Positions 24,645-34,213 of a stretch of 64,000 nt of DNA are shown one piece after another. Source of the DNA: Pedobacter glucosidilyticus (lineage in GTDB: Bacteria > Bacteroidota > Bacteroidia > Sphingobacteriales > Sphingobacteriaceae); NCBI RefSeq assembly GCF_002483235.1, contig NZ_DLHN01000017.1, forward strand, positions 161,404-225,403. The letters run 5' to 3'. Positions within the stretch are counted from its first letter, which is position 1, and every line of letters begins with the position of its first letter. The notes beneath the pieces are model-generated. The model was given only the letters and a program-made list of their open reading frames with translations. It was not told the origin of the DNA and did not search any database. The position numbers were made by a program, and so were the translations under genes.

Positions 24645-25316
24645 TTAAAGGTATTGCTTTAATAGCTGAGCCCAAACAGCGTAACCGGATGCCTTAAGGT
24701 GTAAACCGTCATGAGTATAATCCTTTTTCATGCGACCATCGGCATCTAAAAATATTTTATGCGTATCTATTAAGGTGGCTTTTTCTTCTGCTGCTAACTT
24801 CTTTAAACCCGCATTAACTGCAGTAATATGTTCGTCTTTATTGTAATGATTTTTGAATTGTGTAAATGTATTATTGACAGGGAATACGGTTTGTAAATAA
24901 ATTTTTGTTGTCGGAGACTCCTTTTTGATTTGCTTTACTATACGGTGATAGTTGTTGATGATTAAGCTATCAGGAATATTTCTAGAGATATCATTAATAC
25001 CTATTAACAGAAAAACTTTTGCTGGTTTACCTTCTGTTACTTCGCTTAATCTTTCTAAAACACCATAAGATATATCTCCAGAAATCCCTCTGTTTTTGAT
25101 ATTTGGATTACCTAAAAGTTCTACCCAATCTACCCCTGCGGTAATGCTATTCCCTAAAAAGATGATATCTGTTGAAGCGTTTGGATAGCTTTTAAATAAT
25201 TCTACTTTTAGCTCAAAATTATTGGGGCGGTAAGTGGTATCCCATTTTACAGCTTGTGCATTGCTATGGCTAGCAAAGAAAAATAGCGCAAGGCTAAAAA
25301 ACAATAACTTCTTCAT
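24645..25316 (-). CDS. Secreted SGNH/GDSL hydrolase
   Basis: A 223-residue esterase-like protein with signal peptide MKKLLFFSLALFFFASHSNA. The SGNH blocks are visible: GNSITAG (block I, near 55-61, nucleophile Ser), the GISGD glycine (near 78-82), GINDIS (block III, near 105) and DGLHLKASGY (block V, catalytic Asp/His, near 203-212). Members remove acyl groups from sugars or lipids. It is the last gene of the SusC/SusD locus, so deacetylation of the imported substrate is plausible. Confidence 0.85.
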   Translation of the reverse strand: MKKLLFFSLALFFFASHSNAQAVKWDTTYRPNNFELKVELFKSYPNASTDIIFLGNSITAGVDWVELLGNPNIKNRGISGDISYGVLERLSEVTEGKPAKVFLLIGINDISRNIPDSLIINNYHRIVKQIKKESPTTKIYLQTVFPVNNTFTQFKNHYNKDEHITAVNAGLKKLAAEEKATLIDTHKIFLDADGRMKKDYTHDGLHLKASGYAVWAQLLKQYL

Positions 25317-25336
25317 ATACTTAAATTTATGGAGGC

Positions 25337-26743
25337 TTAAATTACAGTTTTCTCTTCGTATTTATAACCAAATCTGTCCGTTGCTTGTACTTTGATATTT
25401 TTTACCTCTGGGTTGATATGCGCCATAAATAAATGTTCTGTTCTTCTAGGCTCTGCAAAAGAGCGTGGTTTAGGTAATTGATCTCCTTTATATAATTTCA
25501 CACTTAAAGGATCAAAACCTTTGGTTTGTTCTAACAAACCCATGTATTTATCATCAGCCCACCATTCTACTTTCCATTGTGGGTCCCAATTCCAAACGTT
25601 AGCCAGCAGCCTTTTTTGTGCGGTTAGTTCTTCTATATGTAAACTTATCTGATGTGTTTTAGGCTTACGCATAGATTTATAATACCAACTTAACTGATTA
25701 CCTTTTACCCGATAAACCCCATAACCACGAGGTGCGCCATCACCACAGATGGGGCCTGTCCACCAAGCGCCACAAACGGTACCATGTACGTGTTCATAAA
25801 CATTATCAATGATGTAATTATCGTTATAATGTGTATGTCCAGACATGATATGCACTTGCCTGCCTTTTAGAATTTCATATAATGCTACATTATTTTTTAC
25901 TGAATTATGTACCGGAATATGCAAACCAATAACAATCAAATGCTCTTTAGGCACAAAAGCTAAATCTTTCTGTAACCAATTTAACTGGTCTTCTGTAATA
26001 TAGCCATCATATTTTCTTTCTTCGCCAAGATAGCGTACATCATCTAATACTATATAATGAACCTTTCCTCTGTTAAAGGAATAATAAGTGGGTCCAAAAT
26101 TTTGCTTAAATGTTTTATCAGAAGTCTCATCACCGCCTTGGCGATAATCCATATCATGATTACCTAAAGCTTGGAAAAACGGAATACCCATTTGTTTAAC
26201 TGCTTCGGCATAGTCTTGAAATAGTTCAAGTTCATCCCAAACTAAATCTCCAACACCAATACCATGTATTAAAGCTTTGTTTCCTAAACTCTTAACCAAT
26301 TCTTGAACATCAGGTACAGATTCTTCCATCATTTGCTTTACATCTGCCTTATTTTTAACCTGAGGATCTGCCCAGATGATGAAATAATGTTCATCATCAC
26401 TTTGTTTCAATTTTGTTAAATTGAAATCAAAGCTGTTTGTAGCATTTAAGTTTTCATATTGCTTAGAGATATGATTTTGAGTTTTAAACTCGTAACCAGC
26501 AGGCGTACTCATGAAAACATGGGTAGCTTTATCATGAGCTTTTAGTTTATAAAAACCATTTTTATCGGTTTTCACCACACTAAAACCATCAGAGATAATC
26601 ACGTCTGCCAATGGTTTACCATTTGCTTTTACGCTTCCGCTGATGGTTTTATCAGCCTTACTTAAAAAACCATGGCTATTTAAACTTATAAAAGCACTAC
26701 CAGCTAGTAAACTTGTGCTTTTGATGAAAAATCTTCTGTTCAT
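25337..26743 (-). CDS. Exported calcineurin-like metallophosphoesterase
   Basis: A 468-residue protein. NRRFFIKSTSLLAGSAFISL is a Tat-type signal. A carboxypeptidase-regulatory-like/N-terminal beta domain (about 35-110) precedes the metallophosphatase core, where IWADPQ, GVGDLVWDE, QALGNHDMDY and GLHIPVHN with MSGHTHYND hold the metal ligands (Asp, Asn-His, His-x-His). A C-terminal beta domain completes it. It probably hydrolyses a phosphate ester in the periplasm for the SusCD system. Separated from the DUF5689 gene by a 12-bp hairpin. Confidence 0.87.
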   Translation of the reverse strand: MNRRFFIKSTSLLAGSAFISLNSHGFLSKADKTISGSVKANGKPLADVIISDGFSVVKTDKNGFYKLKAHDKATHVFMSTPAGYEFKTQNHISKQYENLNATNSFDFNLTKLKQSDDEHYFIIWADPQVKNKADVKQMMEESVPDVQELVKSLGNKALIHGIGVGDLVWDELELFQDYAEAVKQMGIPFFQALGNHDMDYRQGGDETSDKTFKQNFGPTYYSFNRGKVHYIVLDDVRYLGEERKYDGYITEDQLNWLQKDLAFVPKEHLIVIGLHIPVHNSVKNNVALYEILKGRQVHIMSGHTHYNDNYIIDNVYEHVHGTVCGAWWTGPICGDGAPRGYGVYRVKGNQLSWYYKSMRKPKTHQISLHIEELTAQKRLLANVWNWDPQWKVEWWADDKYMGLLEQTKGFDPLSVKLYKGDQLPKPRSFAEPRRTEHLFMAHINPEVKNIKVQATDRFGYKYEEKTVI

Positions 26744-26759
26744 TTTGTATGCATAAGTA

Positions 26760-26790
26760 AACAGGAGTTATCTTTTGAATAACTCCTGTT
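26760..26790 (-). terminator. Strong hairpin between DUF5689 and phosphoesterase genes
   Basis: Arms AACAGGAGTTAT / ATAACTCCTGTT are perfect over 12 bp with a 7-base loop. The U-tract after it is weak, so it may be a partial terminator or an mRNA-stability element that lowers expression of the two downstream enzymes. Confidence 0.65.
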
Positions 26791-26803
26791 GATTTTAAAT
26801 GTA

Positions 26804-28390
26804 TTATCTTAAAGTTGTAGGCTGAACACCATCAGGATTATCTGTTGTAGGCGCCGGGAAGATTCCCTCTATCTCCTCTAAAGTAGAAGTTTTAGTTAGT
26901 ATGATAGTAGTTTGTGTTCTTGCCCTAACCCATCTTCCCAATGTTGGATTATAAATACCTCCTAATTTGTAAAAGAAACCAGCATCAGTAGGTGTGGTAT
27001 AATTTAAATTTAAAGTATTACTACCTTGTCTGTAGAAAGGTTGAGATTCTAATGTTATAGGGTTAACAACATCATAATAATCTGTGTTAGCAATTCTGTA
27101 ACCAACAGGCGGATTAGTACTAGAAAGAAGACTTCCTCCTGCTCCAACAAATATTACATCAGTAGGCTGTGTATCTTTTGTAACGTTAGTACCTTTGAAA
27201 ACAGCAATACCAAAAGCATTACCACTATTAGCCATTAAACCACTAGTTCTTGTTCCGAAGCCATCACCATTTGTTGTAGTGTAATTGAAAGATCTAATCC
27301 AATTTGCAGTACTAATTGAAGTAGAACTAGCACCATTAATTAATTTAGTAGATCCACCAACATAGAAGTAAGTCCCTTTAGCAGCGGTACCAGAGGTTAA
27401 ATTAAATTTATAAGTTCTAAAAGAGGTTGCACCACCGCCTGTTGCCCAACCATTTGTAGGGAAACCTGTTGGCTGTGAAGTTCCGGCATTATTAGAAAAG
27501 ACAACTGAATACGGTGTTACAGAAAAATCTATATCTTTTGTAGCTAATAATTGAACGTATTCATAATTACCATCACCGCCTATAACATCATTAATAAAAC
27601 CACTGATAATTACATCGGCAATTTCTGGTGACGAACTTAAAGGTATAATATCATTTAAAGTTCTTACACGAAGTTCTGGGATAAGATTACCTTCGGTATT
27701 TTGCTTACTAATAATGATACCATAGTAATTAGCTAAGAAGAGTAATCCTGAGTTATTTGCAAATGTGGCATCAGAAGCTGTATGTAGCGTAAGATTTTCA
27801 AAACCATCATTGATAACCTTATCTCCAGCATAAACCTCTGTTGGGGCTGGAATTGGGTCGAAGCCAGCTTTTACAATTACCACCAATGTACTTTCATACT
27901 TATCAGGATTGGCCAAGATAAGATTACTACCCACTCGATTTACTGGGATATTTTTACCTGATGCAACCTTGGTAACTTTAGAAGCGTCAACACCTGTTAT
28001 TTGTAATAAGCCATCAACTCTTTTTAAAACGCCACCTGCAATTTCTACTACTACAGAGTCTCCTGGAACATAATTGGCAGCTTCTGGCCCAATAGGAATA
28101 GAAATTCCTCTTAACTCGTTCAATCTTTTTTTATCTTGTACGATTAATAATCCTTCTGGAAGATTATTTCCTGAATGGTCTGAAACAACAACTGCACTAA
28201 TTTTTGAAGAGCCAAACATATTATCAACTGTAAGATTTAAATCTGTTCCTTTATATAGGCTTCTTAAATCAAAAATAGGAATGTAAGGACTTATAACACC
28301 TCCTGGGTAATTACTTTTCTCGCATCCTACCCATATCACCGATAAGGAAAGTATGCATAAACTGAGAAATATATTTCTTTTCATTTTCAT
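26804..28390 (-). CDS. DUF5689 domain lipoprotein (surface, SusCD-associated)
   Basis: About 528 residues, with lipobox VGCEKS near residue 20-25 after the start at 28390. A DUF5689-type domain occupies the first half (VVVSDHSGNNLPEGLLIVQD near 70), typical of lipoproteins encoded after SusC/SusD pairs in Bacteroidota. A further beta-rich half follows, ending near LEEIEGIFPAP. I prefer ATG at 28390 (or 28384) over 28426, because 28426 lies inside the SusD gene and adds no signal sequence. It probably binds substrate on the outer surface. Confidence 0.78.
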   Translation of the reverse strand: MKMKRNIFLSLCILSLSVIWVGCEKSNYPGGVISPYIPIFDLRSLYKGTDLNLTVDNMFGSSKISAVVVSDHSGNNLPEGLLIVQDKKRLNELRGISIPIGPEAANYVPGDSVVVEIAGGVLKRVDGLLQITGVDASKVTKVASGKNIPVNRVGSNLILANPDKYESTLVVIVKAGFDPIPAPTEVYAGDKVINDGFENLTLHTASDATFANNSGLLFLANYYGIIISKQNTEGNLIPELRVRTLNDIIPLSSSPEIADVIISGFINDVIGGDGNYEYVQLLATKDIDFSVTPYSVVFSNNAGTSQPTGFPTNGWATGGGATSFRTYKFNLTSGTAAKGTYFYVGGSTKLINGASSTSISTANWIRSFNYTTTNGDGFGTRTSGLMANSGNAFGIAVFKGTNVTKDTQPTDVIFVGAGGSLLSSTNPPVGYRIANTDYYDVVNPITLESQPFYRQGSNTLNLNYTTPTDAGFFYKLGGIYNPTLGRWVRARTQTTIILTKTSTLEEIEGIFPAPTTDNPDGVQPTTLR

Positions 28391-28407
28391 GATATTAAAA
28401 TTTAAGA

Positions 28408-29940
28408 TTAAGGTTTTTGCCACCAAACTTGAGTAAATATTTCATCAGGACCTTGTGCGGCAACAGCGAGTTTATAATTTGTTGGGTTTGCAGATTCTAC
28501 ATAAACAGGATAGGTCATACGAGCTGGCATAATACCATTATTTCTTAAACCCGCACCTTTTGGTAAAGTTGGATATCCTGTTCTTCTATACTCATACCAC
28601 TGCTGATTATCAGTTAAGAATAGTGCATAATACTTTTGTAAGTGTATTTTCTCCATCTTCTCAGCTAAACCATCCGTTGGCAGAAATTGCATATCCGCAT
28701 TAAACAAATAAGTATCAACACTTATATTCCATGTTGGTACCCAAAGTGTAATACTGTTTAATACTCCAGCTTTATAAAATTCTTCATCAGAACCATTAAT
28801 CCAACCTTTGGCGGCAGCCTCGGCTAGTATAAATTGTAATTCTGCGTAGTTCATCATCATCCCTGTTAAAGGATCATTTTGAAGTGTTTGTGCTGGGGCA
28901 CCAGATACAACAGAACCAATGGAGTAAAAGAAAGATTGTTTAGGCTCTCCAGCACCAGGAGTATAACCACTCTGGACACCTGCAAAACCATTAGACCCTT
29001 GTGAAATACCCCATCTGTTTACACCGTTTCTTCCCCAAGTAGAAATATCTAAACGAGGATCATTCCAATCTCTTAAATGGTCTATAAAGAAAGATGCTAT
29101 AGCTGGGTCTCTCCAATCCTGCTCTCTCACACTTAAAACATATGGTGAAGTAAATGGCCCAACGCCTGTCCAACGTAAAATTGCAGACTCATCGTTGTTA
29201 ACCATTCTTGGATAATTTGTAGGGTTAGTATCAACAATATCTTTTATTTTATCGATACTTTGTTGTGCAACTTCTGCTTTACCAGATAAGCGAAGTAGCA
29301 ATCTTAAATAAAGAGAGTTTCCGAATTTTCTCCATCTAGAGGCGTTTCCTTGATAAACAGGATCACTACCGGCTGAGATATTTGGTGCGCCAGCTAATAA
29401 AGTATTTGCTTCTTCTAATTGTTGGAAAATGCCTGCATAAACATCTTTTTGTAAATCAAACTTAGGTTCGAAAATTAAATTTCTTCCTTGTAAGGCTTCA
29501 CTGTATGGGATATCACCATAAGTATCTGTTAAGATAGAAAATATCCAAGCTTGACAGATTAAAGAGATACCTCTATAAGATTTATCTATGTTTGCTGTAC
29601 TATTGGCAAGATTATAAATATCTTTAAAATTGTTTAGCTGAACGTATAAGTTGTTCCATGCATAGTCAGAAAGATTTCTTCTAATTTCATATCTAAAAAT
29701 TGTTGCATCAGCATCAGTTTGATTAACTGTTACCTGCATCAACTCGTTGTTAAGATTTCTATTTCTAACCATATTTACCGTTAAGGCATTCACCAAAGCT
29801 GGAGCAAGAAGCTGTGCAGGTGATGCGGTTGGAGTACCATTAGGGTCGGTATTAATTTCTTTAAAATCTTTCTGGCATCCAGGTGCTATAAACACCAAGA
29901 TGGACATGTATATCATCGTTATTCTTAATATCGTTTTCAT
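28408..29940 (-). CDS. SusD/RagB-like outer membrane lipoprotein (SusD-like_2 type)
   Basis: A 510-residue lipoprotein with lipobox APGC (about residue 22), followed by KDFKEINTDPNG, the usual opening of the SusD-like_2 group. The tetratricopeptide-like helical repeats and the ILAEAAAKGW motif near 368 (a common anchor in this family) are visible. It covers the SusC barrel as the lid that captures substrate. Gene order SusC, then SusD with a 13-bp gap, shows one transcript. Substrate unknown. Confidence 0.9.
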   Translation of the reverse strand: MKTILRITMIYMSILVFIAPGCQKDFKEINTDPNGTPTASPAQLLAPALVNALTVNMVRNRNLNNELMQVTVNQTDADATIFRYEIRRNLSDYAWNNLYVQLNNFKDIYNLANSTANIDKSYRGISLICQAWIFSILTDTYGDIPYSEALQGRNLIFEPKFDLQKDVYAGIFQQLEEANTLLAGAPNISAGSDPVYQGNASRWRKFGNSLYLRLLLRLSGKAEVAQQSIDKIKDIVDTNPTNYPRMVNNDESAILRWTGVGPFTSPYVLSVREQDWRDPAIASFFIDHLRDWNDPRLDISTWGRNGVNRWGISQGSNGFAGVQSGYTPGAGEPKQSFFYSIGSVVSGAPAQTLQNDPLTGMMMNYAELQFILAEAAAKGWINGSDEEFYKAGVLNSITLWVPTWNISVDTYLFNADMQFLPTDGLAEKMEKIHLQKYYALFLTDNQQWYEYRRTGYPTLPKGAGLRNNGIMPARMTYPVYVESANPTNYKLAVAAQGPDEIFTQVWWQKP

Positions 29941-29953
29941 TTCTATGTTTTGA

Positions 29954-32900
29954 TTAAAGTCCTATAACTAAGTTTACACCGTAGGTTCTTGTTGATGGAA
30001 ACTGAGCAGTTTCAAAACCTTGCACAATATCAGTACCGGCAAGTGTACCAAATTCTGGGTCGAATATTGGCCATGGAGACCATATAAACAAGTTACGTCC
30101 ATACACCCCGATTGAAGCCCTCTGCATACCTAATTTTCTAACGAGTTTAGGGGTAAGCGTGTAATCCAATCTGGCTTCTCTAAATTTCAAGAAATCTGTT
30201 CTAAAAGTACTTCCTTCTGCATTATCAATACCCATGTGCGATCTATAATAACCATCAACATCAAAAGTGATTACGTCATTAGGACGAAATGTTCCATCAG
30301 CATTTTGAATAACACCATTTCCTATGATACCACTATATCTACCTGGTAATGTTTTGGTTAGTTTACCTTGCTCAACCAATTTATAATGACTTAATGAGTG
30401 AGCTACACCACCAATTTGAGCATCAAATAAGGCATTAAATCTAAATTGCTTATATCTAAACTCGTTCCCTAAGCTTGTTCTAAACTTCGGGATGGTGTTT
30501 CCTAAATATACTACCTCATCACTTATTTTTGCAAAACCTGTTTGCTCATCGTAAATTACTTGTCCGTCTGGAGCTCGTTGGTAACCTCTTCCGTATAAAT
30601 CACCCATGCTACCACCAACTTTTACTACAATTTGGCCTCCACCAACTGGTCCGTTTCTTAACACTACAGAGCTATCTCCCAATTCTTCAACCCTGTTTCT
30701 GTTTGAGGAGAAAGTGAAATAGGAAGTCCATTTAAACCCAGATTTTGTACTAATTGGTGTACCGTTAACTGCTAGCTCAAAACCTCTATTGGTTACTTTA
30801 CCAAGATTCACAAGAACCTGATTATAGCCTATTGAACGATCTACTACACGGGTTAAGATTTGATCTTTAGTATTACCATAGTAATAAGCAACATCAAAAT
30901 TTAAACGGTTTTTAAAGAGCCTAAAGTCAGCACCGTATTCGTAAGTCGTTGTTCTTAAAGGTCTTAAGTTAGGATTAGGCAAAAGTGTAGGATTATTTAA
31001 AGCTCCGCCTGGATATAAGCCACTTCCTGCAATTTCATAATTATAAGAAGTTCTATAAGGTGTAGTAGAACCACTACCAACCCCAGAAGCTGATACTCTA
31101 AATTTAGCAAAATCTATAATTTTTGGAAGTTTTAATAATTCAGAAGCTAAAAAGCTTAAACTGGCTGATGGGTAGTTAAAGTTTACATTATCAGTACGAT
31201 TTGGAGTAGCTAATACACTGTTCCAATCTGTTCTTGCAGTTAAATCTAGATAAAGGAAGTCTTTGTAAACACCTGAGAATAATCCATAAAAACTATTGAT
31301 ATTGTATTGACTTTTAAATGGAAAGGTTGCTAAAGGTCCAGCGCTATTAGCTATGGTATAAACACCTGGCTGGTTTAAAGAATCGGCTCTAATCTCATCT
31401 CTATTATAGATGTTTTTAAGCACACTACCTCCGGCAGTTGCAGTTATCTCGAAATCTTTTTTAAATTTCTTCGTATATCTTAATAAGAAATCACTACTTG
31501 CTTCTTGCGAATAAATGTTTTGGAATCTATAAGATCCTTTTGGTAATCTAGTTCCTGCATCGTAAGGGCGCTCTTGCGCTCTTCTCTCGTATCCCATATC
31601 TAAGGAAGTTCTCACCATTAAGCTTAAGTTTTTGGTGAAATTATAGGTAGCTTGGATATTTCCTGTTAAAGTATTTCTGTCTGATTTATTGATGAACTCG
31701 TAAGAAATAGCATAAGGGTTTTCTGGGAAAGAACTAAATGGATATTGAATACGTCTTCCAACTTCACCGTTTCTCCAATAATTTCTTAACCAGTCTGGAT
31801 CTGCACTTGGCTGCCAAAATATATACCAATACATTAAAGATTGGTTACCATAGCCAGCACCTGGCAAATTATCACTATTTCTGTTTGTATAGTTTACTTT
31901 AGAAGTAACTTGAAGTTTTGGATTTATTTTAGAACTTACTGATAGAGCAACCGAGTTACGATCATATCCAGTATTGGGTGTTATCCAAGTGTTTTTAACA
32001 TTAGTAACAGAAAAACGAGCGGTAGTTTTATCAGTACCACCATCTAAACTAACTGAATTGGTAAGAGTCTGACCTACGTCAAAAAAATCATTTAATTTAC
32101 CAGGATAAGGTACCCATGGTGTTCTTTCTGTACCTCTTGCTTGTGTTACAGGGTCGTATTGAAAGAACATTTGTCCATCAAATTTTGGTCCGTATGCCGA
32201 ACTTGTTCCGCTAGTACTTGGCCCGTCTGGTCCGGCACCAAAAGAATAATAATTGGCACCACCTGTACCTTGACCGTATTCGTATTGTAAATCTGGCCAG
32301 CGATTCCCGCTCTCAAAAGCTACGTTTGAATTAAATGTAACTCCTAAACCCTTTCTTTTGGCACTTCCAGATTTTGTAGTGATAATAATAGCACCATTTG
32401 CTCCTCTTTGTCCGTATAAAGCGGCCGCACCAGGCCCTTTTAGAACAGAAACACTTTCTATATCTTCTGGATTAATATCATTTAGACCGCTACCATAATC
32501 CGCAGGCATATTATCACTTCCAGTACCATAAGCACTTTCACCAGCGTTAGCAGTACGTCTACCTGTACCTTGGTTAATCACCACACCATCAACAACAATT
32601 AAAGCTTCGTTGTCTCCGGTTAAGTTGTTTTCACCACGAAGGATAATTTTATTAGACCCAGCCGGACCACTATTAGACCTTACTAAATTTAAACCTGCAA
32701 CCTTACCAGATAAAGCATCTGTCCAGTTATTAGAAATAGCATCCGTTAATTGCTCGCCTTGCACTGTTGTAACAGCATAACCCAAGGCTTTTTCCTCTCT
32801 TTTAATACCTAAAGCGGTTACAACAACTTCATTTAAAGCAGTAGTGGCAACTTTTAATCTGATAGATAAATTGCTTTGGTTATTCGCAAAAGTCCTGATT

Positions 32901-33196
32901 GTAGGTTCATAACCTATGTAAGAAAAAGTAACCGTAGTATTTTTTGGTATGTTTATAGAAAACTCACCATCGAAGTTGGTTGTACCTAAATTCTTCTTAT
33001 TATTATCGGTTATAATCACACCAATGATGGGCTGACCGTCATCATCGCCTAGAAGTTTTCCTTTAATCGTTATTTGTGCCGTTTGGGCAAAAGCACTTAA
33101 CGTATTAAAAATAATTAGAAAGAAGGATAGAAATAAAAGGCTTGTACCCTTTGTTTTTACCACTTTCTTTAAGCGGGGTAAACATTTCTCATTCAT
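29954..33196 (-). CDS. SusC/RagA TonB-linked outer membrane transporter
   Basis: A 1080-residue TonB-dependent receptor. A signal peptide is followed by a carboxypeptidase-D-regulatory-like domain (ITIKGKLLGDDDGQPIIGVI near 42), the TonB box region near ALNEVVVTALGIKREEKALGY, and a plug domain with VLKGPGAAALYGQRGANGAIIITTK, the RagA/SusC signature, near 253-277. The remainder is a beta barrel ending with GVNLVIGL. It imports an unknown substrate together with the SusD protein. The upstream gap (33197-33421) shows no regulator gene and no clear promoter motif. Confidence 0.93.
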   Translation of the reverse strand: MNEKCLPRLKKVVKTKGTSLLFLSFFLIIFNTLSAFAQTAQITIKGKLLGDDDGQPIIGVIITDNNKKNLGTTNFDGEFSINIPKNTTVTFSYIGYEPTIRTFANNQSNLSIRLKVATTALNEVVVTALGIKREEKALGYAVTTVQGEQLTDAISNNWTDALSGKVAGLNLVRSNSGPAGSNKIILRGENNLTGDNEALIVVDGVVINQGTGRRTANAGESAYGTGSDNMPADYGSGLNDINPEDIESVSVLKGPGAAALYGQRGANGAIIITTKSGSAKRKGLGVTFNSNVAFESGNRWPDLQYEYGQGTGGANYYSFGAGPDGPSTSGTSSAYGPKFDGQMFFQYDPVTQARGTERTPWVPYPGKLNDFFDVGQTLTNSVSLDGGTDKTTARFSVTNVKNTWITPNTGYDRNSVALSVSSKINPKLQVTSKVNYTNRNSDNLPGAGYGNQSLMYWYIFWQPSADPDWLRNYWRNGEVGRRIQYPFSSFPENPYAISYEFINKSDRNTLTGNIQATYNFTKNLSLMVRTSLDMGYERRAQERPYDAGTRLPKGSYRFQNIYSQEASSDFLLRYTKKFKKDFEITATAGGSVLKNIYNRDEIRADSLNQPGVYTIANSAGPLATFPFKSQYNINSFYGLFSGVYKDFLYLDLTARTDWNSVLATPNRTDNVNFNYPSASLSFLASELLKLPKIIDFAKFRVSASGVGSGSTTPYRTSYNYEIAGSGLYPGGALNNPTLLPNPNLRPLRTTTYEYGADFRLFKNRLNFDVAYYYGNTKDQILTRVVDRSIGYNQVLVNLGKVTNRGFELAVNGTPISTKSGFKWTSYFTFSSNRNRVEELGDSSVVLRNGPVGGGQIVVKVGGSMGDLYGRGYQRAPDGQVIYDEQTGFAKISDEVVYLGNTIPKFRTSLGNEFRYKQFRFNALFDAQIGGVAHSLSHYKLVEQGKLTKTLPGRYSGIIGNGVIQNADGTFRPNDVITFDVDGYYRSHMGIDNAEGSTFRTDFLKFREARLDYTLTPKLVRKLGMQRASIGVYGRNLFIWSPWPIFDPEFGTLAGTDIVQGFETAQFPSTRTYGVNLVIGL

Positions 33197-33421
33197 TATT
33201 TAAAAAATTGATTTTCAACTACTTGTTTAATTTTAGGCTCAACTTCGATAATAAAATTACGAAGTTATTTGGTTTATTAAATTTAAAATAAAAAACATTT
33301 AAAAACACCATATTATTTACAATTTATTTTTTATTGTTTCTTTTTGTTGTTAAGCGGCACAAATAGAGCAATTAAATGTTATTAATGGGTTATTCTAATG
33401 TTAAGTATTTGTTATGATTAT

Positions 33422-34150
33422 TTATGAGAGTAGTGTAAATAATAAAGCAGCCAAAACTGCTCCAATAAAAGGTCCTATAATGGGTATCCATGAATAAGAC
33501 CACTGGCATACGCCGGCTTTTCCTTTATTGATGAAAAAGAAAACAATACGTGGCCCTAAATCTCTAACCGGATTGATAGCGTACCCGGTTGTGCCTCCTA
33601 ATGATAATCCAATTGCCCAAACTAAAAAAGCAACAGGTATAGCACCAAGAGAGCCCAAACCCACTATTGTTTTAGGATTTGCTAATTCGGCATCAGTAAA
33701 ATAAAAAATGGTAAAGATGAGCACAAACGTTCCTACCACTTCATTCATAAAGTTTATGCCTTTGTTTAAAATGGCAGGTTGTGTATAAAAACAAGCTGCT
33801 CTGAGGTTAATATCTTCGGTATTTTTAAAATGATCATGATAAAAAAACCACACCATTAAAGACCCAGCCGATGCTCCTAAAAGTTGTGCTGCTGCATAAG
33901 CAGGAACCTCGGCCCAAGCAAACTTATTGGCAACAGCCAAAGCAACACTTACAGCAGGGTTTAGATGTGCACCGCTGTGTGGCCCGGCAATAACTACACC
34001 CACAAAAACAGCTAAGGCCCAACCGGTAGTAATGACTATCCAGCCAGAATTTTGTCCTTTTGTTTTATTGAGCACTACATTGGCTACTACACCGTTCCCC
34101 AATAAAATCAGGAAAAATGTACCCAAAAACTCGGCTACATACTGATTCAT
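33422..34150 (-). CDS. glpF: Glycerol facilitator (MIP/aquaglyceroporin)
   Basis: Membrane channel of 242 residues for glycerol diffusion. The first signature is LNPAVSVAL (near residue 63) and the second is INPVRDLGPR (near 197), where the Asp after Arg marks the glycerol-conducting branch. Six hydrophobic segments fit the family. It is the third gene of the glpD-glpK-glpF transcript. Confidence 0.93.
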   Translation of the reverse strand: MNQYVAEFLGTFFLILLGNGVVANVVLNKTKGQNSGWIVITTGWALAVFVGVVIAGPHSGAHLNPAVSVALAVANKFAWAEVPAYAAAQLLGASAGSLMVWFFYHDHFKNTEDINLRAACFYTQPAILNKGINFMNEVVGTFVLIFTIFYFTDAELANPKTIVGLGSLGAIPVAFLVWAIGLSLGGTTGYAINPVRDLGPRIVFFFINKGKAGVCQWSYSWIPIIGPFIGAVLAALLFTLLS

Positions 34151-34213
34151 GTTTTCTTTATTTTAGTTTATAATTGGTGATGCACCTTTTCTAGACTGAG
34201 TGCATTTATTTTT

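Noticed and set aside
33197..33421. Sigma/anti-sigma or regulator gene before SusC
   Set aside because: Only AT-rich non-coding sequence is present; no ORF or strong hairpin could be seen.
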